DNA of 40,297 nt from Rhodococcus ruber NBRC 15591. Lineage in GTDB: Bacteria; Actinomycetota; Actinomycetes; Mycobacteriales; Mycobacteriaceae. The notes beneath the pieces are model-generated. The model was not told the DNA's origin. It did not search any database and was given only the letters and a program-made list of their open reading frames with translations. This document shows, in pieces, positions 8,019-16,548 of this stretch (position 1 is the first letter of the stretch; the number at the start of each line of letters is the position of its first letter). A program made the translations under genes and the position numbers. The DNA is taken from the NCBI RefSeq assembly GCF_001894945.1, contig NZ_BCXE01000046.1:1-40297 (forward strand). The letters run 5' to 3'.

Positions 8019-8056
8019 GGAGGAATATACTCCACATAAACGGAGAGCAATCCTCC
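8019..8056. promoter_or_regulatory. Two-site operator for the TetR at 7401-7976
   Basis: Two 15-bp elements, GGAGGAATATACTCC (8019-8033) and GGAGAGCAATCCTCC (8042-8056), each have the form GGAG-N7-CTCC and start 23 bp apart. The second also matches the reverse complement of the first at 11 of 15 positions, so the whole block is a compound inverted repeat. It lies between the divergent starts at 7976 and 8073, with a TTGACA at 7999-8004 just upstream. Tandem operators of this kind are typical for TetR-family dimers binding in pairs. Confidence 0.6.
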
Positions 8057-8072
8057 ACTTCAAGGAGTCGTC

Positions 8073-9071
8073 ATGGCCGCCCCGACCTCCTCCCCGGACC
8101 CCGCCACCGCCCGGCACGCTCCGCCCGACGCAGTTCGTGTCGTCGGTGTCGTGCTCGCGCTCACCGCCGTGATCGCCCTGATACTGTTCGCCTTCGCCGC
8201 CCCGGCGGTCGAGAGCGGCCCGCACGGGCTGAAGATCGGGGTGGCCGGGCCGGATCCGGCCGTCGCCCGGATCGAGGCCGGTCTCGCCGACGCCCGGCCC
8301 GGCGCGTTCTCGCCACAGCGATACGACGACGTGGAGGCGCTGCGCACGGCGATCGAGCAGCGTGCGGTCGTCGGCGGTCTCGCCGTCGAACCGGACGGGC
8401 CCGCGATGTATGTCGCCGGCGCGGGCGGGGCCCCCGTCGCGCAGGTGCTGACCGCCACGGCCGCCGGACTGTCGCAGACACTCGGGCGGCCCGTCCCCGT
8501 GCGCGACGTCGTGCCGCTGCCCGCCGACGACCCGGCCGGGGCCGGCCTGAACTCGCTGGCCCTGCCCCTGGTTCTCGGCGGTCTGGTGCCGGCGATCGCG
8601 CTCGTCAGGTTGTTCCCCGGGCGCGTCGGCCTGCGCGTGCTCGGCGCGATCGGCTTCGCGGTGCTCGCGGGGCTGACTCTCACTGCCGTCCTGCAGTTCG
8701 GGTTCGGCAGCCTGACCGGGAACTACTGGGCGACCGCGGGGGCGCTCGCGCTGAGCCTGGCCGCCGTCTCGCTGCCCCTGCTGGGCCTCGAGTCGCTCTT
8801 CGGCCTGCCCGGCTTCGGTGCCGGTGCGGTCCTGATGCTGTTCGTCGGCAACCCGCTGTCGGGCTTCGCGACCACCGCGGCGTGGTTGCCGCAGGGATGG
8901 GGTGCGTTCGGCCAGTTGCTGCCACCGGGCGCCGCGGGGACCGTGGTCCGCTCGGTCGCCTTCTTCGACGGACACGGCGGTGGGACGGCGGTGCTGGTGC
9001 TGAGCGCATGGGTCGTCGTCGGGCTCGCGCTGTGTGCGGCGTCGGCGCGTCGGCGCACGGTCACCGCGTGA
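8073..9071 (+). CDS. Polytopic membrane protein, ABC-2/YhgE-like
   Basis: A 332-residue membrane protein. One N-terminal membrane helix (about residues 22-45) is followed by an extracytoplasmic domain of about 110 residues containing a YDDVEALRTAIEQRAVVGGLAV segment. Five or more further helices follow (about 160-185, 190-212, 220-245, 250-270 and 300-322). This layout is that of ABC-2-type permease-like or YhgE/DUF3533 proteins, which are involved in export. No ATPase gene is adjacent. The start has AAGGAG at 8062-8067. The divergent TetR and its operator suggest an inducible efflux or envelope-stress function; the substrate is unknown. Confidence 0.72.
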   Translation: MAAPTSSPDPATARHAPPDAVRVVGVVLALTAVIALILFAFAAPAVESGPHGLKIGVAGPDPAVARIEAGLADARPGAFSPQRYDDVEALRTAIEQRAVVGGLAVEPDGPAMYVAGAGGAPVAQVLTATAAGLSQTLGRPVPVRDVVPLPADDPAGAGLNSLALPLVLGGLVPAIALVRLFPGRVGLRVLGAIGFAVLAGLTLTAVLQFGFGSLTGNYWATAGALALSLAAVSLPLLGLESLFGLPGFGAGAVLMLFVGNPLSGFATTAAWLPQGWGAFGQLLPPGAAGTVVRSVAFFDGHGGGTAVLVLSAWVVVGLALCAASARRRTVTA

Positions 9072-9172
9072 CCGGCGATCGCGGGACGGGACTCGCGCGC
9101 TTTTCCCCCGGTTTGGTAGGAATTCTGTGTCCGTCGCCGCCGGCGGCGCAGGATCGAACCGAGGAGCGCGAC

Positions 9173-9634
9173 GTGCACATCACCGCCCGGGTGGACTATG
9201 CCGTGCGCACGCTGCTCGAACTCGCGGCGGCAGGCGAGGCGCCCGCCAAGGCCGAGAACCTGGCGCGGGCGCAGAACATCCCGCACAAGTTCCTCGAGGC
9301 GGTGCTCGGCGACCTGCGCCGGGGCGGGCTGGTGCGCAGTCGCCGCGGCCCGGAGGGTGGGTACTGGCTGGCGCGGCCGCCCGAGAAGATCTCCGTCGCG
9401 GACATCATCCGCACCGTGGAGGGCCCGCTCGCGTCGGTGCGCGGCCAGCGGCCGGAGGACGTGGTCTACACCGGACCGGCCGAACGCCTGCGCGACGTGT
9501 GGATCGCGGTGCGGGTGAATCTGCGGGCCGTCCTCGAGGAGGTCACCCTCGCCGACGTCGTCGCGGACGATCTTCCCGGGTTCGTGTCCGACCTGACCGC
9601 CGATCCGGGCGCCTGGGAGCGACGCCGCACGTGA
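9173..9634 (+). CDS. Rrf2 family transcriptional regulator without cysteines
   Basis: A 153-residue Rrf2-type winged-helix protein. The opening HITARVDYAVRTLLELA, the recognition region NIPHKFLEAVLGDLRRGGLV and the wing SRRGPEGGYWLARPP are diagnostic. It contains no cysteine at all, so unlike IscR, NsrR or RirA it cannot hold an Fe-S cluster. It belongs to the cluster-free CymR/YwnA-like type, some members of which sense sulfur metabolites. The GTG at 9173 is selected because GAGGAG (9161-9166) lies 6 nt upstream and the protein then starts exactly as family members do. The target is not evident; the next gene is a TetR with its own operator. Confidence 0.85.
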   Translation: MHITARVDYAVRTLLELAAAGEAPAKAENLARAQNIPHKFLEAVLGDLRRGGLVRSRRGPEGGYWLARPPEKISVADIIRTVEGPLASVRGQRPEDVVYTGPAERLRDVWIAVRVNLRAVLEEVTLADVVADDLPGFVSDLTADPGAWERRRT

Positions 9635-9677
9635 GCGCCGCCACACCGTGCGGAGCGGTGTGGGCAAACACATATTC

Positions 9678-9711
9678 TTGCAGGACTCTGCAAATTTGCA
9701 GGACTCTGCAA
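9678..9711. promoter_or_regulatory. Tandem 16-bp operators of the TetR at 9722
   Basis: TTGCAGGACTCTGCAA occurs twice, at 9678-9693 and 9696-9711, 18 bp apart. Each copy is a palindrome with 6-bp arms TTGCAG/CTGCAA around GACT. The array ends 10 bp before the likely start at 9722 and follows a possible -10 (CATATTCT, around 9671-9678). Identical tandem copies this close to the gene strongly suggest autorepression by paired TetR dimers. Confidence 0.8.
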
Positions 9712-9721
9712 GGTGCGTACC

Positions 9722-10327
9722 GTGGAAGACGTGACCACTTCGCCCGGCCTGCGCGACCGCAAGAAGGCCGCCACGCGAGCAGCGCTCGTCGCGGCCGCGG
9801 CCGACCTCGCGCGGGAGAGGGGGCTCGACGGTGTCACGGCCGACGCCATCGCCGCCCGGGCCGGGGTGTCCACCCGCACCTTCCACAACTACTTCGCCGG
9901 TAAGGAAGAGGCCGTCCTCGCGCACCTCGAGGGGTTGGTGCACGCGTGGGTCGGGCGCCTGCACGCGCGGCCCGCCGGTGAGCCCGTGTGGGAATCGATG
10001 GAAGCCGTTGCACGGGAAATAGTTTCGGATCCCGGCGGTGACTTCGTCGAGCTGTGCACGACCATGGAGCTGCTCGAACAGAGCCCCGCCCTGCTGGCGC
10101 GCCGCGTCGAGATGGAAGTGCGCGCCTCGCAACTGCTCGTCGAGGCCATCGCCGAGCGCACCGGCACCGACCCCCGGGTCGACCTGTATCCGAGCCTGGT
10201 CCGCTACGCCGCGGTCTCGGCCATGAAGTCGGCAGTCGAACTGTGGCTCGCCGGCACCTCGGGGGCGACGTCCCCGGAGGAGCTCGTCCGAGCCGCCTTC
10301 GAGCAACTGCGACAAGGCCTTTCCTAA
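9722..10327 (+). CDS. TetR family repressor of the MMPL transporter
   Basis: A 201-residue TetR regulator. The DNA-binding domain spans ALVAAAADLARERG and continues VTADAIAARAGVSTRTFHNYF, a classic TetR helix-turn-helix. The C-terminal domain is helical. Three in-frame GTG codons compete (9713, 9722 and 9731). The one at 9722 has AAGG 8 nt upstream, whereas 9713 overlaps that site, so 9722 is preferred. Two identical palindromes sit immediately upstream. The MMPL transporter gene begins 37 nt after the stop in the same direction, so the regulator probably controls a two-gene operon including itself. Confidence 0.88.
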   Translation: MEDVTTSPGLRDRKKAATRAALVAAAADLARERGLDGVTADAIAARAGVSTRTFHNYFAGKEEAVLAHLEGLVHAWVGRLHARPAGEPVWESMEAVAREIVSDPGGDFVELCTTMELLEQSPALLARRVEMEVRASQLLVEAIAERTGTDPRVDLYPSLVRYAAVSAMKSAVELWLAGTSGATSPEELVRAAFEQLRQGLS

Positions 10328-10364
10328 GACATCTGCACGACACATCCGGAAGACGAGGTTCCCC

Positions 10365-12707
10365 GTGGCGACCTATCTCTATCGGATCGGCAAGTTCGCC
10401 TATCGGCGAAAAGGCACGGTCCTCTCCCTCTGGCTGGCGATCCTCGTCCTCTTCGGAGTGGGTGCGGCCACCCTGTCCGGGCCGACGACCGACTCGTTCT
10501 CCATCCCGGGCACCCCCGCGCAGCAGACGCAGGACCTGCTCGCCGAACGGTTCCCGAACGCCGAGGACCCGATGAACGCGCTCAGTGCCCGCTACGTGTT
10601 CGCCGCCCCCGAAGGCGGGACCCTCGACGAACCGCAGAACCTCGCGGCGATGAACGAGGTGCTCGCGGCGATCCGCGGCATCGACAAGGTGGCCGCTGCC
10701 GCCAAGATCGACCCGGCAGTCGCCACCCCCGAGCAGCAGGCCGCCGTCCTCGTCGACCCCGTCGCCGCGAACGCCGGTCTCGTCGAACGGATGAAGGCCG
10801 CCGCGGAGCAGCAGGGCAAGCCGGAGGAGACCGCGCTCGCCGACGCGGCCGCGCTGTCGCCGCTGAGCCCGGACCGTACCGTCGGCTTCGTCACCGTCCC
10901 GTTCGAGGGCGGCTTCGGCGACGTCGACGACACGATGCGTGAGCAGATCGCCGCGGCTGCGGAGATCGGCCGGGACGCAGGGCTGAACGTCCAGGTCAGC
11001 GGAACCGCCGCCGCGGAGGCCGAGATGCCCGGTGGCGTCACCGAACTCATCGGCATCGGCATCGCCGCCGTCGTCCTCGCCATCACCTTCGGCTCGCTCG
11101 TCGCCGCGGGCCTGCCGTTGATCACCGCCATCATCGGCATCGCCATCGGCAGCCTCGGAATCACCGTCGCCACCGGTTTCGCGGACCTGAGCTCGATGAC
11201 CCCGACGCTGGCGATCATGATCGGTCTCGCCGTCGCGATCGACTACTCGCTGTTCATCGTCTCCCGGTTCCGCCACGAGATCACCGTCACCGCCGACCGG
11301 GCCGAGGCGGCCGGACGTGCCGTGGGCACCGCAGGCTCGGCCGTCGTGTTCGCCGGCCTGACCGTGATCATCGCCCTGATGGCGCTCAGCGTGGTGGGGA
11401 TCCCGTTCCTGTCCGCGATGGGGTACGCGGCCGCATTCACGGTGTTCATCGCCGTGCTCATCGCGATCAGCCTGCTGCCCGCGATCCTCGGCCTGTTCGG
11501 GCGCAAGGCGTTCGCCGGCCGCATCCCGGGCCTGAAGGACCACGATCCGGAGGCCGACACCGACACCCCGAGCGCCGCCCAGCGCTACATCCGCTGGGCC
11601 ACCGGCAAGCCGCTGATCCCGCTCGTCGCCGGCGTGCTGCTGCTCGGCATCCTCGCGCTGCCCGGCGCGAACCTGCAGCTCGCCCTGCCCACCGAGGCGA
11701 CCGGCGACCCGAAGACCAGCGCCCGGCAGGCCTACGACCTCGTGAACGAGGCGTTCGGTCCCGGCCGCAACGGTCCGCTGCTCGTCGTCGCCGACGCCCG
11801 CGAGACCACCGTCGCGCCGCAGGAGGCGTTCGGGGAGGTCGTGCAGCGCCTGTACGAGCAGGACGAGGTGGTCAACGCCCAGGTCGTGGCGGTCAACGAG
11901 GCCGGTGACACCGCGCAGATCATGGTCACCCCCCGGTCGGGCCCCAGCGAGCCGGCGACGATGGATCTCGTCTCGAGCATCCGCGACCAGGAGGCCCAGC
12001 TGAACGACGAGATCGGCGTCTCCTACGGCATCACCGGACAGACCGCCCTCGAGGGCGACGTGTCCGAAACCCTGCAGAGCGCGCTCGTCCCGTATCTCGC
12101 GGTGGTCGTCGGGCTCGCGTTCATCCTGCTGATGCTCGTGTTCCGGTCGATCCTGGTGCCGCTGACCGCGACCCTCGGATTCCTGCTCAGCGTCCTGGCG
12201 ACGTTCGGCGCCACCGTGGCGGTCTTCCAGGAGGGCTGGGGCGGGCTCGTCTCCAACCCGCAGCCGATCGTCAGCTTCATGCCGATCTTCCTCATCGGTG
12301 TGGTGTTCGGGTTGGCGATGGACTACCAGGTCTTCCTGGTGACCCGCATGCGGGAGGAATTCGTCCACGGCGCCTCCGCGAAGGAGGCCGTGCGGATCGG
12401 GTTCGCCCACGGCGCCCGGGTGGTCACCGCCGCCGCGGTCATCATGATCTCGGTGTTCGCGGCCTTCATCGCGGAACCGAACTCGTTCATCAAGTCGATC
12501 GGCTTCGCGCTCGCCGCCGCCGTGTTCTTCGACGCGTTCGTCGTGCGCATGGTGATCATCCCGGCGGTGATGGCGCTCCTCGGCGACAAGGCCTGGTGGC
12601 TGCCGAAGTGGCTGGACCGCATCCTGCCGAACGTGGACGTCGAGGGCGAGAAGCTCCGCCGTGAGCTGACCGCCCCCGAGCCCACCCGCGAGCCGGCGCA
12701 CACATGA
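10365..12707 (+). CDS. MMPL/RND family transporter
   Basis: A 780-residue RND-type exporter with two homologous halves. The first membrane helix is near residues 15-37, followed by a large extracytoplasmic loop to about 215, then helices 2-6. A second loop from about 430 to 585 leads to helices 8-12. The paired Asp-Tyr dyads of the proton relay are D293-Y (IGLAVAIDYSLF) and D653-Y (FGLAMDYQVF), as in MmpL proteins. It lacks the long C-terminal tail of MmpL3, so export of lipids or drugs rather than essential mycolate flipping is more likely. It is preceded by a TetR with tandem operators, which suggests inducible efflux. The start is GTG. Confidence 0.9.
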   Translation: MATYLYRIGKFAYRRKGTVLSLWLAILVLFGVGAATLSGPTTDSFSIPGTPAQQTQDLLAERFPNAEDPMNALSARYVFAAPEGGTLDEPQNLAAMNEVLAAIRGIDKVAAAAKIDPAVATPEQQAAVLVDPVAANAGLVERMKAAAEQQGKPEETALADAAALSPLSPDRTVGFVTVPFEGGFGDVDDTMREQIAAAAEIGRDAGLNVQVSGTAAAEAEMPGGVTELIGIGIAAVVLAITFGSLVAAGLPLITAIIGIAIGSLGITVATGFADLSSMTPTLAIMIGLAVAIDYSLFIVSRFRHEITVTADRAEAAGRAVGTAGSAVVFAGLTVIIALMALSVVGIPFLSAMGYAAAFTVFIAVLIAISLLPAILGLFGRKAFAGRIPGLKDHDPEADTDTPSAAQRYIRWATGKPLIPLVAGVLLLGILALPGANLQLALPTEATGDPKTSARQAYDLVNEAFGPGRNGPLLVVADARETTVAPQEAFGEVVQRLYEQDEVVNAQVVAVNEAGDTAQIMVTPRSGPSEPATMDLVSSIRDQEAQLNDEIGVSYGITGQTALEGDVSETLQSALVPYLAVVVGLAFILLMLVFRSILVPLTATLGFLLSVLATFGATVAVFQEGWGGLVSNPQPIVSFMPIFLIGVVFGLAMDYQVFLVTRMREEFVHGASAKEAVRIGFAHGARVVTAAAVIMISVFAAFIAEPNSFIKSIGFALAAAVFFDAFVVRMVIIPAVMALLGDKAWWLPKWLDRILPNVDVEGEKLRRELTAPEPTREPAHT

Positions 12708-12712
12708 CCGGG

Positions 12713-12757
12713 CCCGGGCACCTCTTCCGTTCCCGCGGGGGCGGAAAAGGTGCCGGG
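12713..12757 (+). terminator. Hairpin after the MMPL gene
   Basis: CCCGGGCACCTCTTCCG (12713-12729) pairs with CGGAAAAGGTGCCGGG (12742-12757), leaving one mismatch and one bulge and a GC-rich loop. It starts 6 nt after the MMPL stop and lies before the promoter of the ABC exporter. It has no T-tract. Confidence 0.6.
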
Positions 12758-12776
12758 AACCGGGCCCCTGCACCGG

Positions 12777-12782
12777 TAGCGT
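12777..12782 (+). promoter_or_regulatory. -10 box of leaderless ABC exporter operon
   Basis: TAGCGT is followed by 7 nt and the ATG at 12790. The same hexamer with the same 7-nt gap precedes lysE at 24072. The box overlaps the alternative GTG at 12781, which is therefore an unlikely start. Confidence 0.6.
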
Positions 12783-12789
12783 GGTGATC

Positions 12790-14517
12790 ATGCTGGTCCG
12801 GTTGCTCCTGCGGTTCCTGCGCCCGCACCGCGGGGCGCTGCTCGCGGTGGTGCTGCTGCAGACGGTGGCCACCGGCACCATGCTGATCCTGCCGGCCCTC
12901 AACGCCGACCTGATCGACTACGGCGTCGCCCGCGGCGACATCGGCTACATCCTGACCACCGGCGCGGTGATGCTGGCGATCAGCTCGGTGCAGATCGGCT
13001 GCTCGATCGGTTCGGTGTACTTCGCGGCGCGCACGGCCATGGCGGTCGGCCGCGACGTGCGGCTCGCCGTGCTCCGTCGCGTCGGCGAGTTCTCCGCCCG
13101 CGAGTTCGGCCGGTTCGGCGCGCCGTCGCTCATCACCCGCAACACCAACGACGTGCAGCAGGTGCAGATGCTCGTGCTGATGAGCTGCACCATCGTGGTG
13201 ATGGCCCCGATCATGGGCATCGGGGGCATCGTCATGGCGCTGCGCGAGGACGTCGGCACGTCGCTGGTACTCGTCGCCGCCGTGCCCGTCCTCGCAATCA
13301 CCATGTTCGTCCTGATCGCGCGGATGGTGCCGGCGTTCCGCGTGATGCAGGTGCGCATCGACGCCGTCAACCGGATTCTCCGCGAACAGATCACCGGGAT
13401 CCGCGTGGTGCGCGCGTTCGTCCGCGAGCCCACCGAACGGGAGCGGTTCGAGGTCGCCAACGGGGAACTGACCGACACCGCGTTGCACGTCGGCCGCATC
13501 AACGCCCTGCTGTTCCCGCTCGTGATGCTCATCGCGAACGCCACGAGCGTGGCCGTGCTGTGGTTCGGTGGCCACCGGATCGACACCGGCGACATGCAGG
13601 TCGGGTCTCTCACCGCGCTGCTGAGCTACATCATGCAGATCCTCATGGCGGTGATGATGACGTCGTTCGTGGCGATGATGGCGCCGCGCGCGGCCGTGTG
13701 CGCCGAGCGGATCCTCGACGTGCTCGACACCGAATCGTCGCTGCCGACGCCGGCCCGGCCCGTCCGCACCCTCGCCACCCCCGTGACCCTCGAGCTGCGG
13801 AGTGCGGCGTTCGCGTACCCCGGTGCCGACGCGCCCGTCCTGCGCGACGTGACGTTCCGGGCCGAACCAGGCAGCACGACCGCCGTGATCGGTGGTACCG
13901 GCTCCGGCAAGACGACCCTGCTCCGGCTGATCCCGCGGCTGATCGACGTCACCGCCGGCGCGGTCCTGGTGGGCGGCACCGACGTGCGCGAGCTGGACCC
14001 GCAGGTGCTGCGCTCCGCGATCGGTCTCGTACCGCAGCGGGCCTACCTGTTCTCCGGCACCGTCGCCGAGAACCTGCGGTACGGCCGCGCCGACGCCACC
14101 GACGACGAACTCTGGCACGCCCTCGAGGTCGCGCAGGCGGCGGACTTCGTCCGGGCGATGCCGGAGGGACTCGACACCCTCGTCGCCCAGGGCGGCACGA
14201 CGGTCTCGGGCGGACAGCGTCAGCGCCTGGCCATCGCCCGGGCGCTGGTCCGCCGGCCGTCGATCTACCTGTTCGACGACGCGTTCTCGGCTCTGGACCA
14301 GGCCACCGACGCGCGGCTGCGGGAGGCGCTGTTCCCGGAGACCCGCGATGCGTGCGTCGTGGTCGTCGCGCAACGGGTGTCCACGGTGCTCGACGCCGAC
14401 CGCATCGTCGTCCTCGACGGCGGGGCCGTCGTCGGCTCGGGCACGCATCTGGAGTTGCTCGCGAGCTGCCCGACCTACGCCGAGATCGTCGAGTCGCAGC
14501 GCATGGTGAACGCATGA
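12790..14517 (+). CDS. ABC exporter half-transporter A (degenerate ATPase site)
   Basis: A 575-residue type IV ABC half-transporter: six membrane helices in the first 310 residues, then a nucleotide-binding domain. Walker A is GGTGSGKTT and the signature is VSGGQRQRLAIARAL. Walker B reads YLFDDAFSALD, with aspartate where the catalytic glutamate should be. The switch histidine is replaced by glutamine (VVAQRVST instead of AHRLST). These two changes mark the degenerate half of a heterodimeric exporter such as TM287/288. The partner follows with a 4-nt ATGA overlap. The substrate is unknown; multidrug or lipid export is usual. The ATG at 12790 is chosen from the leaderless promoter. Confidence 0.9.
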   Translation: MLVRLLLRFLRPHRGALLAVVLLQTVATGTMLILPALNADLIDYGVARGDIGYILTTGAVMLAISSVQIGCSIGSVYFAARTAMAVGRDVRLAVLRRVGEFSAREFGRFGAPSLITRNTNDVQQVQMLVLMSCTIVVMAPIMGIGGIVMALREDVGTSLVLVAAVPVLAITMFVLIARMVPAFRVMQVRIDAVNRILREQITGIRVVRAFVREPTERERFEVANGELTDTALHVGRINALLFPLVMLIANATSVAVLWFGGHRIDTGDMQVGSLTALLSYIMQILMAVMMTSFVAMMAPRAAVCAERILDVLDTESSLPTPARPVRTLATPVTLELRSAAFAYPGADAPVLRDVTFRAEPGSTTAVIGGTGSGKTTLLRLIPRLIDVTAGAVLVGGTDVRELDPQVLRSAIGLVPQRAYLFSGTVAENLRYGRADATDDELWHALEVAQAADFVRAMPEGLDTLVAQGGTTVSGGQRQRLAIARALVRRPSIYLFDDAFSALDQATDARLREALFPETRDACVVVVAQRVSTVLDADRIVVLDGGAVVGSGTHLELLASCPTYAEIVESQRMVNA

Positions 14518-16445
14518 CCGAGCGCAAGGAGGCGGGACCGCGGCTCGGGGGTGTGGACCCGGGCGCCCCGGAGAACCGGGCTCGGCAGAAGTGGCCGGCC
14601 ACCAAACGGCTCGTCGGCCTGTTGCGGCCGCATCGGTGGGCCGCATCCGTGGTGCTCGTGCTGGCCGTGCTCGGGGTGGTGGCGTCGTCGGTGGCGCCCC
14701 GGGTTCTCGGTCACGCAACCGACCTGATCTTCAGCGGGGTGATCGGCCGGCAGCTGCCGGCCGGGTTGTCGAAGGAGCAGGCCGTCGAGGCGCTGCGTGC
14801 GCAGGGACGTGACCAGTTCGCGGAGATGGTGTCGGCGATGTCGCTCGTGCCGGGCGCGGGTATCGACTTCGCCGCCCTCGGCCGCACCCTCGTGTTCGTG
14901 CTCGCGCTGTATCTGCTGTCGTCGGGCCTGATCTGGCTGGCGGCGTACGGGCTCAACGAGATCGTCCAGCGCGTCATCCGCGACCTGCGAACCCGGGTGG
15001 AACGCAAGGTGCATGCGCTGCCGCTGCGGTATTTCGACTCCCACTCCCGCGGTGACCTGCTCAGCCGCGTCACCAACGACATCGACAACATCTCGCAGGG
15101 TCTGCAGCAGTCGATCAGCCAGCTGGTGCTGTCGGTGCTCACCCTGCTCGGCCTCGTCGTGATGATGGTGTGGATCTCGCCGCTGCTCGCACTCGTCGCG
15201 ATCCTCATGGTGCCGGCGTCGGTGGTGGTGACGGCGGTGGTGGCGAAGCGGTCGAAGCGGCACTTCGTGACCCAGTGGAAGACCACCGGCAACCTCAACG
15301 GTCAGATCGAGGAGGCCTTCACCGGCCACGAACTCGTCACCGCGTTCGGCCGCACCGCCGAGGTCGAGCGCCGCTTCACCGAAACCAACGACGAACTGTT
15401 CCGGGCCGGGTTCCGGGCCCAGTTCGTCTCCGGGCTGGTGATGCCGCTGGTGATGTTCATGAGCAATCTCAGCTACGTCGCGATCGCCGTGCTCGGCGGG
15501 TTGCGGGTCGCGTCGGGCACCGTCAGTCTCGGCGAGGTGCAGGCCCTGATCCAGTACTCGCGCCAGCTCGGCCAGCCGCTCGGTCAGATCGGCGCGATGG
15601 TCAATCTGCTGCAGTCCGCGGCGGCGTCCGCCGAGCGGGTGTTCGAGATCCTCGACGAACCCGAGCAGGAACCCGATCCGCCGGCCCCGGTTACCCCGTG
15701 GGGGCGGTACGGCCTGGTCGAGTTCGAGGACGTCTCGTTCTCGTACCTGCCGGAGCGGCCGCTCATCGAGCATCTCGACCTGCGGGTCGAGCCGGGGCAG
15801 ATGGTCGCGATCGTCGGACCGACCGGCGCCGGCAAGACCACGCTGGTGAACCTGATCCTGCGCTTCTACGAACTGGATTCGGGACGCATCCTCGTCGACG
15901 GCGTGGACATCACGACCATGAGCCGCGACGAGCTGCGCTCGCGCATCGGGATGGTGCTGCAGGACACCTGGCTGTTCGGCGGCACCATCCGCGACAACAT
16001 CGCCTACGGCCGGCCGGACGCCACCGAGGACCAGATCCTCGAGGCCACACGCATCAGCTACGTCGACCGGTTCGTGCGGTCCCTGCCCGACGGCTACGAC
16101 ACCGTGATCGACGAGGACGCCGGCAACATCAGCGCGGGGGAGCGGCAGCTGATCACCACCGCCCGCGCCTTCCTCGCCCAACCGTCCATCCTGATCCTCG
16201 ACGAGGCCACCAGCTCGGTCGACACCCGCACCGAGTTGCTCGTACAGCATGCGACGGCGGTGCTGCGCCGCGATCGCACCAGTTTCGTGATCGCGCATCG
16301 GCTCTCGACCATCCGCGACGCGGACCGGATCGTGGTGATGGAACACGGACGCATCGTCGAACAGGGCACACACGACGAGCTCCTCGAGGCGGGCGGCGCC
16401 TACTTCCGCTTGTACGACGCGCAGTTCCGCGCCCTCGTGGAGTGA
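14514..16445 (+). CDS. ABC exporter half-transporter B (consensus ATPase site)
   Basis: A 643-residue half-transporter pairing with the upstream subunit. An N-terminal cytoplasmic tail of about 35 residues precedes six membrane helices. An insert between the first two helices contains GLSKEQAVEALRAQGRDQF. The nucleotide-binding domain has Walker A GPTGAGKTT, Walker B SILILDEATSSVD with the catalytic glutamate, and an intact switch histidine (IAHRLST). Its signature is the altered ISAGERQL. The consensus ATP site is thus built from this Walker A/B and the VSGGQ of the partner, while the other site is degenerate on both sides. It starts within the partner's stop codon (ATGA). Confidence 0.92.
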   Translation: MTERKEAGPRLGGVDPGAPENRARQKWPATKRLVGLLRPHRWAASVVLVLAVLGVVASSVAPRVLGHATDLIFSGVIGRQLPAGLSKEQAVEALRAQGRDQFAEMVSAMSLVPGAGIDFAALGRTLVFVLALYLLSSGLIWLAAYGLNEIVQRVIRDLRTRVERKVHALPLRYFDSHSRGDLLSRVTNDIDNISQGLQQSISQLVLSVLTLLGLVVMMVWISPLLALVAILMVPASVVVTAVVAKRSKRHFVTQWKTTGNLNGQIEEAFTGHELVTAFGRTAEVERRFTETNDELFRAGFRAQFVSGLVMPLVMFMSNLSYVAIAVLGGLRVASGTVSLGEVQALIQYSRQLGQPLGQIGAMVNLLQSAAASAERVFEILDEPEQEPDPPAPVTPWGRYGLVEFEDVSFSYLPERPLIEHLDLRVEPGQMVAIVGPTGAGKTTLVNLILRFYELDSGRILVDGVDITTMSRDELRSRIGMVLQDTWLFGGTIRDNIAYGRPDATEDQILEATRISYVDRFVRSLPDGYDTVIDEDAGNISAGERQLITTARAFLAQPSILILDEATSSVDTRTELLVQHATAVLRRDRTSFVIAHRLSTIRDADRIVVMEHGRIVEQGTHDELLEAGGAYFRLYDAQFRALVE

Positions 16446-16548
16446 GGGTCGGCAGCATCGTCGCGCCGGTTGTGGATCCGCGCGCGGCATTGCCGGAGCG
16501 GATTCCGGAGGGGCGAGCGAATTTCCGGCGGGAGGGCCGGGCCGTCCT

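Noticed and set aside
7999-8031. TTGACA with TATACT as a standard promoter of the membrane protein gene
   Set aside because: The spacer is 21 nt, too long for a normal promoter. The true -10 is unclear, so only the operator was listed.
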